Origin: CALKHT01 sp964511575
Lineage (GTDB): Bacteria > Planctomycetota > Phycisphaerae > Phycisphaerales > Phycisphaeraceae
DNA length: 64,000 nt
Assembly: GCA_964511575.1 (NCBI GenBank)
Contig: CAZEFM010000006.1
Span: forward strand, 18,071-82,070
Direction: 5' to 3'
A model generated the notes under the pieces. The model was not told the origin of the DNA and made no database searches. It saw only the letters and a list, made by a program, of their open reading frames with translations. Of the stretch, positions 18,538-27,561 are shown piece after piece (the stretch's first letter is position 1; each line of letters begins with the position of its first letter). Position numbers and translations under genes: made by a program.

Positions 18538-18900
18538 ATGCGACTGACCCAGTTGGATCACGTGGCCCTGCATGTGCAGAATCTGGAAGCGAGTTGTCGC
18601 TTTTACCAGCGGGTGCTGTCGCTGGAGTCGCTACCTCGGCCAGACTTCGACTTTCCGGGGGCGTGGTTTCGGCTGGGGACATCGCAGGAGTTGCATCTGA
18701 TTGCCGGCCGCGATCGCGAGGTGGTTTCATCGAACCGCGGCAATCACTATGCGTTGGAAGTGGATGATCTGGACGCCTGGGAGCGTCATCTGCGAGCGCA
18801 CGACGCCGAATTCAAGGGGCCGTATCATCGGCCTGACGGCGCCAGACAGTTGTTTGTGACCGATCCGGATGGGCACATTGTCGAGTTGTGCCAGCGTTGA
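18538..18900 (+). CDS. VOC-superfamily (glyoxalase/dioxygenase-fold) protein
   Basis: The 120-residue protein starts MRLTQLDHVALHVQNLEASCRFY and ends FVTDPDGHIVELCQ. These are the paired beta-alpha-beta-beta-beta modules of the vicinal oxygen chelate fold, with metal ligands at His in LDHVAL, His in NHYALEV and Glu near the C-terminus. Members include glyoxalase I, fosfomycin resistance proteins and dioxygenases; the substrate is not predictable. An upstream in-frame extension is rejected because it runs antisense over the flippase gene and because a -10 element sits just before this ATG. Confidence 0.8.
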   Translation: MRLTQLDHVALHVQNLEASCRFYQRVLSLESLPRPDFDFPGAWFRLGTSQELHLIAGRDREVVSSNRGNHYALEVDDLDAWERHLRAHDAEFKGPYHRPDGARQLFVTDPDGHIVELCQR

Positions 18901-18941
18901 CGGCCTGCCGGGGGGCGTTGGGGCGAAGCGAAATCTGTTCC

Positions 18942-18950
18942 TGCTATACT
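18942..18950 (+). promoter_or_regulatory. Extended -10 promoter of the ABC importer operon
   Basis: TGCTATACT combines the TGn extension with a five-of-six -10 hexamer. The hexamer ends nine bases before the ATG at 18960, so any 5' leader is at most two or three bases. No -35 is evident, as is usual for extended -10 promoters. Confidence 0.55.
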
Positions 18951-18959
18951 TAACCCGCT

Positions 18960-19925
18960 ATGGCTACTAGAGTTGAGTCTGTGCCTGTTCCCTCACGCCG
19001 GCTGGCGTTGCCGGCCTGGGGTACGGGCGGGCTGGGCTTTGCGATTCTGCTGCTCATCGCGTTGCCTTGCATCGTGACGCTGCCGTGGTCGCTGGAGCGG
19101 TATGACATTCAGGATATGCGGCTCGATGCGGGCGGCGGGTTCGTTGATCCGATGCGGCCGCCGAGTGCCGCCGAGCCGCTGGGGACCGATAAGCTCGGCC
19201 GATCGCTGATGTGGCGGCTGCTTCTGGGCGGGGCGATCAGCCTGGGGATCGGGGCGTCGGCGGCATTGATCGCGGTGGTGATCGGTGTGACGTGGGGCGC
19301 GGTGGCGGGGTATGTCGGCGGACGGGTCGACGCCCTGATGATGCGCATTGTGGATGTGTTGTATGGATTGCCCTACATCCTGCTCGTCGTGCTGGTGAGC
19401 ATCGCGCTGAACCCGTTCTTTGAATGGGTGGCGCAGGGCATCTTCGATCAGCGGGTGGCCAGCCAGGTCGCCCCCATTGTGACGCTGCTGGTGGCGATCG
19501 GTGGCGTGAGTTGGCTGACCATGGCGCGGGTGATTCGCGGGCAGGTGTTGAGCCTGCGGAATCAACCGTTTGTCGAGGCGGCACGCGCGTGCGGCACCGG
19601 ACCCTTGCGGATCCTGGGCTCGCATCTGCTGCCCAACCTCGTCGGACCGATTGTGGTTTATACTACCCTGACCGTCCCGCAGGCGATCCTGCAGGAATCG
19701 TTCCTCAGCTTTCTGGGGATCGGCGTCAAGGAACCGTTGCCCAGTTGGGGCAATTTGGCATCGGAGGGGTTGGAAACGCTTCAGGGGATTGGTCAGGCCA
19801 GTTTCCAGATGCGCTGGTGGCTGCTGTGGTGGCCATGCCTCGCGCTGGGATTGACGCTGATGTCCCTTAACTTCCTGGGTGACGCGCTGCGCACCCGCAT
19901 GGACCCGCGGCGACTCAAGCGTTGA
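18960..19925 (+). CDS. Peptide-type ABC importer permease, OppC/DppC type (first copy)
   Basis: The 321-residue protein has six membrane helices and the LGTDKLGRSLMWRLLLGGAISL segment that opens the transmembrane domain of OppC/DppC permeases. The coupling-helix loop that contacts the ATPase is VEAARACGTGPLRILGSHLLPN, and the tail LMSLNFLGDALRTRMDPR is diagnostic. These permeases form a heterodimer with an OppB-type subunit to import peptides or similar solutes. It heads an operon with a binding protein, OppB, a second OppC and one ATPase. It is close to normal family length, unlike the second copy. Confidence 0.88.
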   Translation: MATRVESVPVPSRRLALPAWGTGGLGFAILLLIALPCIVTLPWSLERYDIQDMRLDAGGGFVDPMRPPSAAEPLGTDKLGRSLMWRLLLGGAISLGIGASAALIAVVIGVTWGAVAGYVGGRVDALMMRIVDVLYGLPYILLVVLVSIALNPFFEWVAQGIFDQRVASQVAPIVTLLVAIGGVSWLTMARVIRGQVLSLRNQPFVEAARACGTGPLRILGSHLLPNLVGPIVVYTTLTVPQAILQESFLSFLGIGVKEPLPSWGNLASEGLETLQGIGQASFQMRWWLLWWPCLALGLTLMSLNFLGDALRTRMDPRRLKR

Positions 19926-19993
19926 ATCGCCGCTATTGCACGGCCTGAGGCGCACGATCAGAACGATTCGGCACCTTGCAGAAGGTTCACTCG

Positions 19994-21856
19994 ATGGAAA
20001 ACCGATTCGGCCTTAAGGATCTGTTCATCTTCGTCCTGCTGATCGGCATCGCCCTGAGCATCTGGATTTCGATGCTGCAGCGCGATCGGCAACTGAAGCT
20101 CTTCAAGCAGTTTCAGTCGGAGGTGAGCAACCAGACCGAGCAGATCAACTGGATTCGCAATCAGTTGTCGTCCGGCGTGGTGCCGGTGCCTGGCCCCGGC
20201 GCGAACGCGGCGGACGGGGGGACATCTGAATCGTCCACGGCAATGCCGCTGTTCCCGGACCTGGTCAAAGCGCGTCAGCAACCCGACTTTGCGGAGGGCG
20301 ATGCGCTGGTGTGGCCGCTGCCGGTGGCGCTGAAGAAGCTGACGCCGTTCATCAGCTCCGACGTGTACCAGCGGTGGGTTGAAGGTTTCGTGATGCAGTC
20401 GCTGGCGAGCTACAACGCCGGCACGGGTGAGTGGGAAGGGGTGGTGGCCGAGTCGTGGACCGAGTCGCCCGACGGGTTGACCTACACCTTCAAGCTTCGT
20501 CGGGGCGTGCGCTTTTCCGATGGTTCGCCGCTCACCGCGAAGGATGTGGTGTTCACCTACAACTGGGTGATGAACCCGAAGGTGGATGCGCCGCGATCCC
20601 GTGCGTACTTCGATCGCATTCAGGAAGTGCGGGCCGAGGACGACTACACGGTCGTCTTCCAGATGCGCGAGCCTTACTTCATGGGCTTTGTGACGGTCGC
20701 GGGCATGGAGATTCTGTCCGAGAAATATTACAGCCAGTTCACCCCCGAGGAGTTCAGCGAGCTTCCCGGGCTGCTGTTTGGCAGTGGGCCCTATCGTCTT
20801 GAAGGCGACCTGCGTGACTGGAAGCCGGGCTCGGGACGCATTCAACTCGTTCGCAACTCGCAGTATTGGGCGCCGAGGCCTGGGCTGGATCGCATCATCT
20901 TCACCGAGATCACCGATGAGACGGCCCGCCAGACGGCGTTGGGGAACGGCGAGGTCGACATGCTCGCCGCCACGCCGCAGCAGTACCTGAGCATGCGTGA
21001 CAGCCCGAGTGTGCTTGAACGCAACAACATGCACGTGTATGACGCGATCAACGGCGGATACCGATACATCGGGTGGAACCAGATGCGCAACGGCGCGCCG
21101 ACGCGTTTCGCCGATGTGCGCGTGCGACAGGCAATGTCCTACCTCATCGACCGCAACGTGATCGCCGACCGCATCATGGTCGGGCTTGCCAAGCCAGCCA
21201 CCGGTCCGTTTCACCCGTTGGGCAGTCAGGCGGACCCGTCCATTGAGCCGTATCCCTACGATCTGGAAAAAGGCAAGGCCCTGCTGGCGGAGGCGGGGTA
21301 CATGGATCGCAACGGCGACGGCATCATCGAAAACGCATCGGGCGAGCCGTTCCGCTTCACGCTGACCTATCCCAGCGGCAACCCAAGCACGCAGGAGATG
21401 GTGACCTATGTGCGCGATGCGCTGGCGCGGGCAGGCATTGCCGTCAACCTCGACCCGGGCGACTGGACCATCATTCAGCAGCGACTGACCGACCGCGGCT
21501 TTGATGCGATCACGCTGGGCTGGGGGGCGGGTTGGGTGGAAAGCGACGTGTTTCAGATGTTCCACTCGAGCCAGATTGCCGATGGCGGCGACAACTCGAT
21601 CCACTACGTCAGCGAGCGATTCGACGAACTGGTGACCAAGGCACGCGTGACGATGGATCCGCAGAAGCGTCAGGAACTGTGGCGCGAGGTGCACCGGGTC
21701 CTGCACGAGGAACAGCCTTACGCGTTCCTGACCACGACCAAGTCGGTTGTCTTCATCGACAAGCGTTTCAAGAACGTGCGCATCCTGCCGACGGGCATTG
21801 TCGATACGGTGATGGAGTGGTACGTGCCTGCCGACCAGCAGAAGCGTAACCGCTGA
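19994..21856 (+). CDS. Peptide-type ABC importer substrate-binding protein, membrane-anchored
   Basis: From ATG 19994 the protein has 620 residues. Residues about 8-27 (LKDLFIFVLLIGIALSIWIS) form a single membrane helix with no lipobox, followed by a charged coiled-coil-like stretch to about residue 55 and a Pro/Gly linker. The family 5 solute-binding domain starts near residue 90 and includes WTESPDGLTYTFKLRRGVRFSDG, VRQAMSYLIDRNVI and GDWTIIQQRL. Bacterial proteins of this type are usually lipoproteins or free in the periplasm, so the anchor plus coiled coil is unusual. An upstream TTG start is less likely than this ATG. It should deliver peptides or oligosaccharides to the permeases around it. 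Confidence 0.85.
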   Translation: MENRFGLKDLFIFVLLIGIALSIWISMLQRDRQLKLFKQFQSEVSNQTEQINWIRNQLSSGVVPVPGPGANAADGGTSESSTAMPLFPDLVKARQQPDFAEGDALVWPLPVALKKLTPFISSDVYQRWVEGFVMQSLASYNAGTGEWEGVVAESWTESPDGLTYTFKLRRGVRFSDGSPLTAKDVVFTYNWVMNPKVDAPRSRAYFDRIQEVRAEDDYTVVFQMREPYFMGFVTVAGMEILSEKYYSQFTPEEFSELPGLLFGSGPYRLEGDLRDWKPGSGRIQLVRNSQYWAPRPGLDRIIFTEITDETARQTALGNGEVDMLAATPQQYLSMRDSPSVLERNNMHVYDAINGGYRYIGWNQMRNGAPTRFADVRVRQAMSYLIDRNVIADRIMVGLAKPATGPFHPLGSQADPSIEPYPYDLEKGKALLAEAGYMDRNGDGIIENASGEPFRFTLTYPSGNPSTQEMVTYVRDALARAGIAVNLDPGDWTIIQQRLTDRGFDAITLGWGAGWVESDVFQMFHSSQIADGGDNSIHYVSERFDELVTKARVTMDPQKRQELWREVHRVLHEEQPYAFLTTTKSVVFIDKRFKNVRILPTGIVDTVMEWYVPADQQKRNR

Positions 21857-21895
21857 TTCCACGGTGTCCGTTCCCCGCGTCCGTCCCGGATCCAT

Positions 21896-23296
21896 ATGCT
21901 CAACTACATCCTCCGACGCTTGCTTCTGATGATTCCCACGCTCATCGGCGTCACGATGGTCGTGTTCTTCATCATTGCGTTGTCGCCCGGCGGATTCGGC
22001 GGTGCCGCGCTCAACGAGATGGGGTCGCAGATGGCGGGCGAAGAGGCACGCCGCATCCGGCAGGAGTTCATGCGACGATACGGCCTCGATCAGCCGGCGA
22101 TCGTGCAATACGGCCGCTGGATCAACCAGATCTCCCCGATCGGCTTTCGCATGTCCACGGAGTTGCGACTGACGGACGAGCAGCGTGACGAGGCCGAGGC
22201 CATCCTGCGAGCGAGCGGTTTCGAGTGGCGCGAAGCGAACATGCGCAACGCGCTGAATCTGATCGAAAGCATCGTTTTTTATGCGAACCTCCCCATGGAG
22301 GATGTCGCCTCGCAGTTGGCGGCGGCGATGAACGATCCGTTGTCCGGATTGGAAATGTTCTCCCTGGTGGATGCCACGGTCGATGACGAGTTCCACGCCC
22401 GACTGGTCGATCTTCAAGCACGTGCGCCGCGCCTGGCGGGCGATGCATTTCTGGACCGGTTGGGATACGAGGCACTGGGGCGCAGCCGCATCGTGTTCAC
22501 CGAGTTGCACGTCAAGACGCCCGACCTGGGGCGATCGTTGCGCGGGCGCTCGGTGTATGAGATGCTCTCCGAGACGCTGCCCATCACGCTGCTGCTGAAC
22601 CTGATCACCCTGCCGCTGATTTATGCGGTGGCGATTGTCACGGGCATCTATGCGGCAAGACACCGCGGCAAACTGATCGACGTGGGCAGCGGCGTGATTC
22701 TCATGGCGCTGTGGTCGATCCCCACGATCTCGGCGGGCGTGCTGGCGATCGGCTTCCTCGCCAACGCCGAGTTCATCCGTCTGTTCCCCACCCACGGGTT
22801 GGTGAGCCTCGATGCGGAGACGATGACGTTCCTGCCGTCGTTTACCGAATCGGGCTGGGAACGCGGCTGGCTGCTGGACACGGTCTGGCATCTGATTCTG
22901 CCGGTGATCTGTCTGACGTATGGCGGGTTTGCCGTGCTGTCGAAGCTGATGCGCGGCTCGGTGCTGGACAATCTGTCGCTCGACTACGTTCGCACCGCCC
23001 GCGCCAAGGGCGTGTCGGACAACGATGTGTTGTGGCGGCATGTGTTCCGCAACAGCCTGCTTCCGCTGATCACGGTGGCGGCCAACATTCTGCCCGCGCT
23101 GCTGGTGGGCTCGGTCATTGTCGAGCGGATCTTCAGTATTCAGGGCATGGGCAACCTGACCGTCGAATCGGCGTTTCTCAAGGATCGCGAGGTGATCATG
23201 GCGACAACGCTGCTGGCGTCGATCCTGACGCTGGGCAGTCAGATTCTTCGCGATGTGTGTTATGCGATTGCGGATCCGCGTGTAAGTTATGAGTGA
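21896..23296 (+). CDS. Peptide-type ABC importer permease, OppB/DppB type, with a large periplasmic insert
   Basis: The N-terminus MLNYILRRLLLMIPTLIGVT and the later LSLDYVRTARAKGVSDNDVLWRHVFRNSLLPL (coupling loop) identify an OppB/DppB permease. Normal members have about 310-340 residues; this one has 466. The excess lies between residues about 80 and 210, between the YGLDQP block after helix 1 and PDLGRSLRGRSVYEML. It is mostly charged and helical, so it should sit on the periplasmic side. It overlaps the next gene by eight bases. The insert may contact the binding protein or the cell wall. Confidence 0.87.
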   Translation: MLNYILRRLLLMIPTLIGVTMVVFFIIALSPGGFGGAALNEMGSQMAGEEARRIRQEFMRRYGLDQPAIVQYGRWINQISPIGFRMSTELRLTDEQRDEAEAILRASGFEWREANMRNALNLIESIVFYANLPMEDVASQLAAAMNDPLSGLEMFSLVDATVDDEFHARLVDLQARAPRLAGDAFLDRLGYEALGRSRIVFTELHVKTPDLGRSLRGRSVYEMLSETLPITLLLNLITLPLIYAVAIVTGIYAARHRGKLIDVGSGVILMALWSIPTISAGVLAIGFLANAEFIRLFPTHGLVSLDAETMTFLPSFTESGWERGWLLDTVWHLILPVICLTYGGFAVLSKLMRGSVLDNLSLDYVRTARAKGVSDNDVLWRHVFRNSLLPLITVAANILPALLVGSVIVERIFSIQGMGNLTVESAFLKDREVIMATTLLASILTLGSQILRDVCYAIADPRVSYE

Positions 23297-24830
23297 ACCT
23301 TCCGCCACTTCGTTACCAGAGAGCGTCGCGCGACCGAAGCCTTCGGTGCCGGTCAAGACGTTTGCGCAGCGCGTCGGTGAAGAGGTGCTGGCGCGGTGGG
23401 GGGCGCGCGTCGGTCTGACGTGGATCGGCATCGTGGCGCTGCTGGCGATCTTCGCGCCGTTCATCGCCAATTCGCATCCGTACGTCATGCGCGACTCGGA
23501 GGGCAATCTCTCCAGCCCGCTTCTGCAATGGCTTTCCCCTGTTGATGTGCTGCTGCTGCTGGGGTTCTTTTTCACGATTATCGCCGTCGCCGTGCTGCGA
23601 CGACAGCGTTTGTCCCATCGACTGGTCGCGGCCGTGTGGCTCTCGGCGGCGGTGGCGCCCGCGCTGTTTCATGCCGTGTTCCTGCAGGACTGGCATCTGG
23701 GAATCTACGGTACGGGGCGGGGCGTGCTGCTGACGGTGCTGATCATCATCGCGCTGCCCTGGCTGCGCATCATGATCATCCCGCTCACCGCGCGTTTCTG
23801 GTCGCTGCCGTTCAAGGCGGGGTTGATCGCGCTGGGCGTTGCGATCACGATCGTGTTTGTGATCTACCCCGTGTTGCCGCCGCGCATTCACAACCAACTG
23901 TCATACCGCGAGCGCATCGCGATGGGCGAGATCAGCGATGTCCGTTTCGCGCCGATTCCGTTTGGTCCGACGGACGCGATGGGCGATCTGCCCGATACGC
24001 GATCACTGGCGCCGGGGTGGTACCCGCGTGACCCCAACGCCCCGGACCTTTCCGATTCGGAGCGTCGTCGCATCGCCCTGACGCTGGAGCGCGAGGAACC
24101 GCTGCCCAAGGAGTACCGGCAGGCAGAGGGCGAAAGTTACTACAGCCGTGTGTACATTCTGGGCACGACGCCTTCGGGGTATGACCTGGCGAGTCGCATG
24201 ATTCACGCTTGCCGCATCGCGTTGGCGATCGGCTTCATCGCCACGGGGATCGCGGTGTTCATCGGCATCGTCGTGGGGGCGTTGCTGGGTTATTTCTCAG
24301 GATGGGTGGATCTCATCGGGTTGCGCATTGTCGAGATCATCGCCGCCATCCCCACCATCTTCCTGCTCATTGCGATTGTCGCGTTCTATGGCCGCAACCT
24401 TTATCTGATGATGGTCATCATCGGGCTGACGGGTTGGGTGGGCTATGCGCTGTTTGTGCGTGCCGAGTTCCTGCGGCTGCGCAAGCAGGACTTTGTGCAG
24501 GCGGCGATTGCGTGCGGATTGCCGCTGCGATCGGTGCTGTTCCGACACATGTTGCCCAACGGCGTCGCACCGGTGCTGGTGCAGGCGAGCTTCGGCGTGG
24601 CGTCGGCGATCCTGACCGAGGCGACGCTCAGCTTCCTCGGCCTGGGGCTCGTCGATGAGCCGAGCTGGGGTCAACTGCTGAACCAGGCACGCGAAGGCGG
24701 CAAGTTTTTCTGGTGGATCGCGCTGTATCCGACGCTGGCCATCTTCCTGACGGTGTATGCGTATAACCTTGTCGGCGAGGCGATGCGTGACGCCATTGAC
24801 CCGCACATGAAGAAAGCCGCTCAGCTTTGA
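23289..24830 (+). CDS. Peptide-type ABC importer permease, OppC type (second copy), with a long N-terminal extension
   Basis: The C-terminal 220 residues are a normal OppC domain: LGTTPSGYDLASRMIHACRIAL, the coupling loop VQAAIACGLPLRSVLFRHMLPN, and YAYNLVGEAMRDAIDPHMKK. The total is 513 residues. Between helix 1 (residues about 42-60) and the conserved domain (about residue 290) lie three or four additional membrane helices and a soluble stretch of about 100 residues. This is a different subunit from the shorter OppC at 18,960. Either OppC could pair with the OppB, or the two act in alternative complexes. Confidence 0.85.
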   Translation: MSEPSATSLPESVARPKPSVPVKTFAQRVGEEVLARWGARVGLTWIGIVALLAIFAPFIANSHPYVMRDSEGNLSSPLLQWLSPVDVLLLLGFFFTIIAVAVLRRQRLSHRLVAAVWLSAAVAPALFHAVFLQDWHLGIYGTGRGVLLTVLIIIALPWLRIMIIPLTARFWSLPFKAGLIALGVAITIVFVIYPVLPPRIHNQLSYRERIAMGEISDVRFAPIPFGPTDAMGDLPDTRSLAPGWYPRDPNAPDLSDSERRRIALTLEREEPLPKEYRQAEGESYYSRVYILGTTPSGYDLASRMIHACRIALAIGFIATGIAVFIGIVVGALLGYFSGWVDLIGLRIVEIIAAIPTIFLLIAIVAFYGRNLYLMMVIIGLTGWVGYALFVRAEFLRLRKQDFVQAAIACGLPLRSVLFRHMLPNGVAPVLVQASFGVASAILTEATLSFLGLGLVDEPSWGQLLNQAREGGKFFWWIALYPTLAIFLTVYAYNLVGEAMRDAIDPHMKKAAQL

Positions 24831-24865
24831 TGCCGCGTTGCGGGTGAGGCTGATGCAGGGCTGTG

Positions 24866-26026
24866 ATGATTATGAGCAACCAAGAACAACCGCTGCTGAA
24901 GATCGATCGACTTGCCGTGAGCTTTCCGTCCGAGCGGGGCCGGGTGCGGGCGGTGAATGGAGTGTCGTATTCCATTTACCCGCGGCAGACGCTGGCGGTG
25001 GTGGGGGAGTCGGGCTGCGGCAAGTCGGTGACGGCGATGTCGGCGCTTCGGCTGGTGCCCACGCCCCCGGGGCGTTACGACGCGGGGCACATCTGGTGGG
25101 CCGGCGATGAAGGCGCGCCGCCTCAGGATCTGCTGAAGCTGAGCGAGCGGCAGATGCGGTCGATCCGCGGCAACAAGATCGCCATGATCTTTCAGGAGCC
25201 GATGACCAGCCTTAACCCCGTCTACACCATCGGCGAGCAGATTCTCGAAGCGATTCTGCTGCACCAGAAGGTGAATCGCCGCCAGGCGCTGGAGATCGCC
25301 GAACGCTCGCTGGCGGATGTGGGCATCGCAGCACCGGCGGCACGGTTGAAAGAGTACCCGCACCAGCTTTCGGGCGGCATGCGGCAGCGTGTCATGATCG
25401 CCATGGCGCTGGCGTGTCAGCCGCGACTGCTGCTGGCGGACGAGCCGACGACCGCACTCGACGTGACCATTCAGGCGCAGATCCTCGAACTGCTGCGCGA
25501 CCTGCAGCACCGGCACAACATGTCCATCGTGCTCATCACACACGACCTTGGCGTGGTGGCGGAGAACGCGGACGTGGTGGCGGTGATGTATGCCGGCCGC
25601 GTGGTGGAGTATGGCTCGGTGTACGATGTGTTCAGCGAGCCGCTGCATCCGTACACGCGCGGGTTGTTCGCCTCGATGCCGGTGCTCGGCGCGCAGCGCA
25701 CCCGGCTGGAGACGATCCCGGGCAACGTGCCCAATCCGACCAACTTCCCCACGGGCTGCCCGTTCCACCCGCGATGCGCCGCCACGCGCGAGCAGGCCGC
25801 CAAGGCGCCCGCCGATCAGGTCGTGCAACTGACGATCCATCAGGAAGGCGATTCCACGCAGCACCGGATCATGAAGGACTGCACGGAGAAGGACCCGCCG
25901 CTGCTGGAGGTGCGTCCGAACCACTGGGCGGCCTGCTGGTACACGCCCGGCTACAGTGAAGGCAAAGCGACCACGCCCGACCTGAACTTCCGTCGCGAAA
26001 GCGTGCCCGAAGATTCCGTGACGTGA
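24866..26026 (+). CDS. Peptide-type ABC importer ATPase, OppD/DppD type
   Basis: The 386-residue ATPase has Walker A (GESGCGKS), the Q-loop (FQEPMTSLNP), the signature LSGGMRQRV, Walker B (LLLADEPTTALD) and the switch His (ITHDLG). The C-terminal oligopeptide-transporter domain carries four Cys, two in GCPFHPRC, one in MKDC and one in WAACW; in some DppD proteins these residues bind an iron-sulfur cluster. AGGG lies about five bases before the chosen ATG at 24866. No OppF-type partner ATPase follows, so this protein may work as a homodimer. Confidence 0.88.
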   Translation: MIMSNQEQPLLKIDRLAVSFPSERGRVRAVNGVSYSIYPRQTLAVVGESGCGKSVTAMSALRLVPTPPGRYDAGHIWWAGDEGAPPQDLLKLSERQMRSIRGNKIAMIFQEPMTSLNPVYTIGEQILEAILLHQKVNRRQALEIAERSLADVGIAAPAARLKEYPHQLSGGMRQRVMIAMALACQPRLLLADEPTTALDVTIQAQILELLRDLQHRHNMSIVLITHDLGVVAENADVVAVMYAGRVVEYGSVYDVFSEPLHPYTRGLFASMPVLGAQRTRLETIPGNVPNPTNFPTGCPFHPRCAATREQAAKAPADQVVQLTIHQEGDSTQHRIMKDCTEKDPPLLEVRPNHWAACWYTPGYSEGKATTPDLNFRRESVPEDSVT

Positions 26027-26110
26027 CATCGTTGCCGTGAATCAGCAGGGCATTTGCAACCATGTGCGGCGACACGCGCGTGTTCAATCGCCGCGCTCAG
26101 GATTGGTACG

Positions 26111-26800
26111 TTGTTCAACGATCTTTTCATCAACAAGGTCTTTTCCGACCCGTTCTATTTCTTCGCCGTCGTCCTGACGGTGGTGATCAGCATCGTGCTG
26201 CACGAGCTGGCGCACGGGTGGGCGGCGATTCGGCATGGCGACCACACGCCGATCCATCAGAACCGCATGACGGGCAATCCGCTCGTTCACATGGGGCCGT
26301 TCTCGATCATGGCGTTGATGATCGTGGGCATTGCCTGGGGGCAGATGCCGGTGGACCCGACACGGCTGCGCGGGAAATACGCCGAGGCGATTGTCGCCGC
26401 CGCCGGCCCCGCGACGAATCTCGTGCTGTCACTGGTGGCGCTCACGGCGTTGTCGTTGTGGCTGCGGTTTGAGGGGTGGGATGCGTCGGATGACGTACAC
26501 GTCAACGCGGGCAAGTTCCTTTTCATCTTCGGCTCGACCAACGCCATGCTGTGCGTGTTCAACCTCTTTCCCGTGCCGCCGCTCGACGGCTCGCACATCC
26601 TCGCCAACTTCAGTCGGCCCTACGGCCAACTGATCAGCGATCCATCCAAGCAGCCGATGTTCATCATGGCGTTTGTGGTGATGTTCGCGATTGCGGGGCC
26701 GCTGTTCGACAAGGTGCTGGAGTGGTCGGTCGAGTTTGTACTGCGCGTCAGCGACAACCCGTTGATGATCGCGCCGTTCTTCGCCCGGCTGTTTGGTTGA
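26111..26800 (+). CDS. Site-2 protease-like integral-membrane zinc peptidase (M50 type)
   Basis: The HELAHGW motif near residue 37 supplies the two zinc His and the catalytic Glu, and NLFPVPPLDGSHIL supplies the third ligand Asp. Both lie in membrane helices as in the short FwdE/Rip3-like group of M50 peptidases. I choose TTG 26111 (229 residues) because AGGA lies about eight bases upstream and the first helix starts soon after; the frame stays open to 26054. These enzymes cut membrane-embedded substrates such as anti-sigma factors. It has its own start 84 bases after the ABC ATPase, so it may be co-transcribed, but a functional link is not evident. Confidence 0.78.
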   Translation: MFNDLFINKVFSDPFYFFAVVLTVVISIVLHELAHGWAAIRHGDHTPIHQNRMTGNPLVHMGPFSIMALMIVGIAWGQMPVDPTRLRGKYAEAIVAAAGPATNLVLSLVALTALSLWLRFEGWDASDDVHVNAGKFLFIFGSTNAMLCVFNLFPVPPLDGSHILANFSRPYGQLISDPSKQPMFIMAFVVMFAIAGPLFDKVLEWSVEFVLRVSDNPLMIAPFFARLFG

Positions 26801-26822
26801 CGGTCAGAGAGCGGAGTGACCG
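26801..26822. terminator. Inverted repeat between convergent genes
   Basis: CGGTCA and TGACCG (six perfect pairs, ten-base loop) lie directly after the stop of the M50 gene and 25 bases from the stop of the convergent queC gene. There is no T-tract on either strand, so this is only a candidate bidirectional terminator. Confidence 0.35.
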
Positions 26823-26847
26823 GAGACGGGGGCGAACGCCGCTCGAT

Positions 26848-27543
26848 TCATTTCAACGCGGGGTCGGTCATGCCCAGCGCCTCAAACGCCTGAATGCGCA
26901 GGATGCAGGCATCGCAGCGGGTACAGGGTTGGCCGTGCGGCCCCGGGTCGTAGCAACTGTGGGTGAGGCTGTAGTCCACGCCCAATTGCAGCCCGCGCTC
27001 GATGATCTGCACCTTGGGCAGATCGATCAGCGGCGTGTGAATGGTGAGCTTGTGTCCTTCGACGCCGGCGCGTGTCGCCAGATTGGCCATCTTTTCGAAG
27101 GCCTTGATGAACGCGGGCCGGCAGTCGGGATAGCCCGAGTAATCCACCGCGTTGACGCCGATGAAGATGTCGGCCGCCTCCATGACCTCCGCCAGCGCCA
27201 GCGCATACGACAGAAAGATGGTGTTGCGTGCCGGCACGTAGGTGACGGGGATGTCCTCCTCCATCTCCGCCGCGTTACGATCCTTGGGCACATCGATATC
27301 GCTGGTGAGCGCCGACCCGCCGAAGGTTCGCAGGTCGATCGTTGCCCAGCGGTGCGACACCACGCCGATGGATTCCGCCACCTGTCGTGCGGCGTCCAGT
27401 TCCACGCGATGCCGCTGGCCGTAGTCGAAGCTCAGCGCATGGCAGGCAAAGCCTTCGTCTCGTGCGATGGCAAGTGTCGTCGCGCTGTCCAGGCCGCCTG
27501 ACAGCAGCACGATGGCGGGAGGTTGCGTGGGGTTGGTTTCCAA
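26848..27543 (-). CDS. queC: 7-cyano-7-deazaguanine synthase
   Basis: QueC converts 7-carboxy-7-deazaguanine to preQ0 with ATP and ammonia, on the way to queuosine in tRNA. The 231-residue protein has the PP-loop SGGLDSATTLA near residue 15. The zinc site comprises four Cys near the C-terminus (HSCYDPG, QPCTRCDAC). Length matches the family. The start is TTG 27543 with a GGAA sequence just before it. No other queuosine gene is in the window, so this copy is detached from queD/E/F. Confidence 0.92.
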   Translation of the reverse strand: METNPTQPPAIVLLSGGLDSATTLAIARDEGFACHALSFDYGQRHRVELDAARQVAESIGVVSHRWATIDLRTFGGSALTSDIDVPKDRNAAEMEEDIPVTYVPARNTIFLSYALALAEVMEAADIFIGVNAVDYSGYPDCRPAFIKAFEKMANLATRAGVEGHKLTIHTPLIDLPKVQIIERGLQLGVDYSLTHSCYDPGPHGQPCTRCDACILRIQAFEALGMTDPALK

Positions 27544-27561
27544 TGTTCCGGGTCCATCCGT

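Noticed and set aside
19958..23575. A 1205-codon open frame on the minus strand
   Set aside because: It lies antisense to three clear ABC importer genes, is rich in Arg, His and Gln, and has no motif. High GC content creates such long shadow frames.
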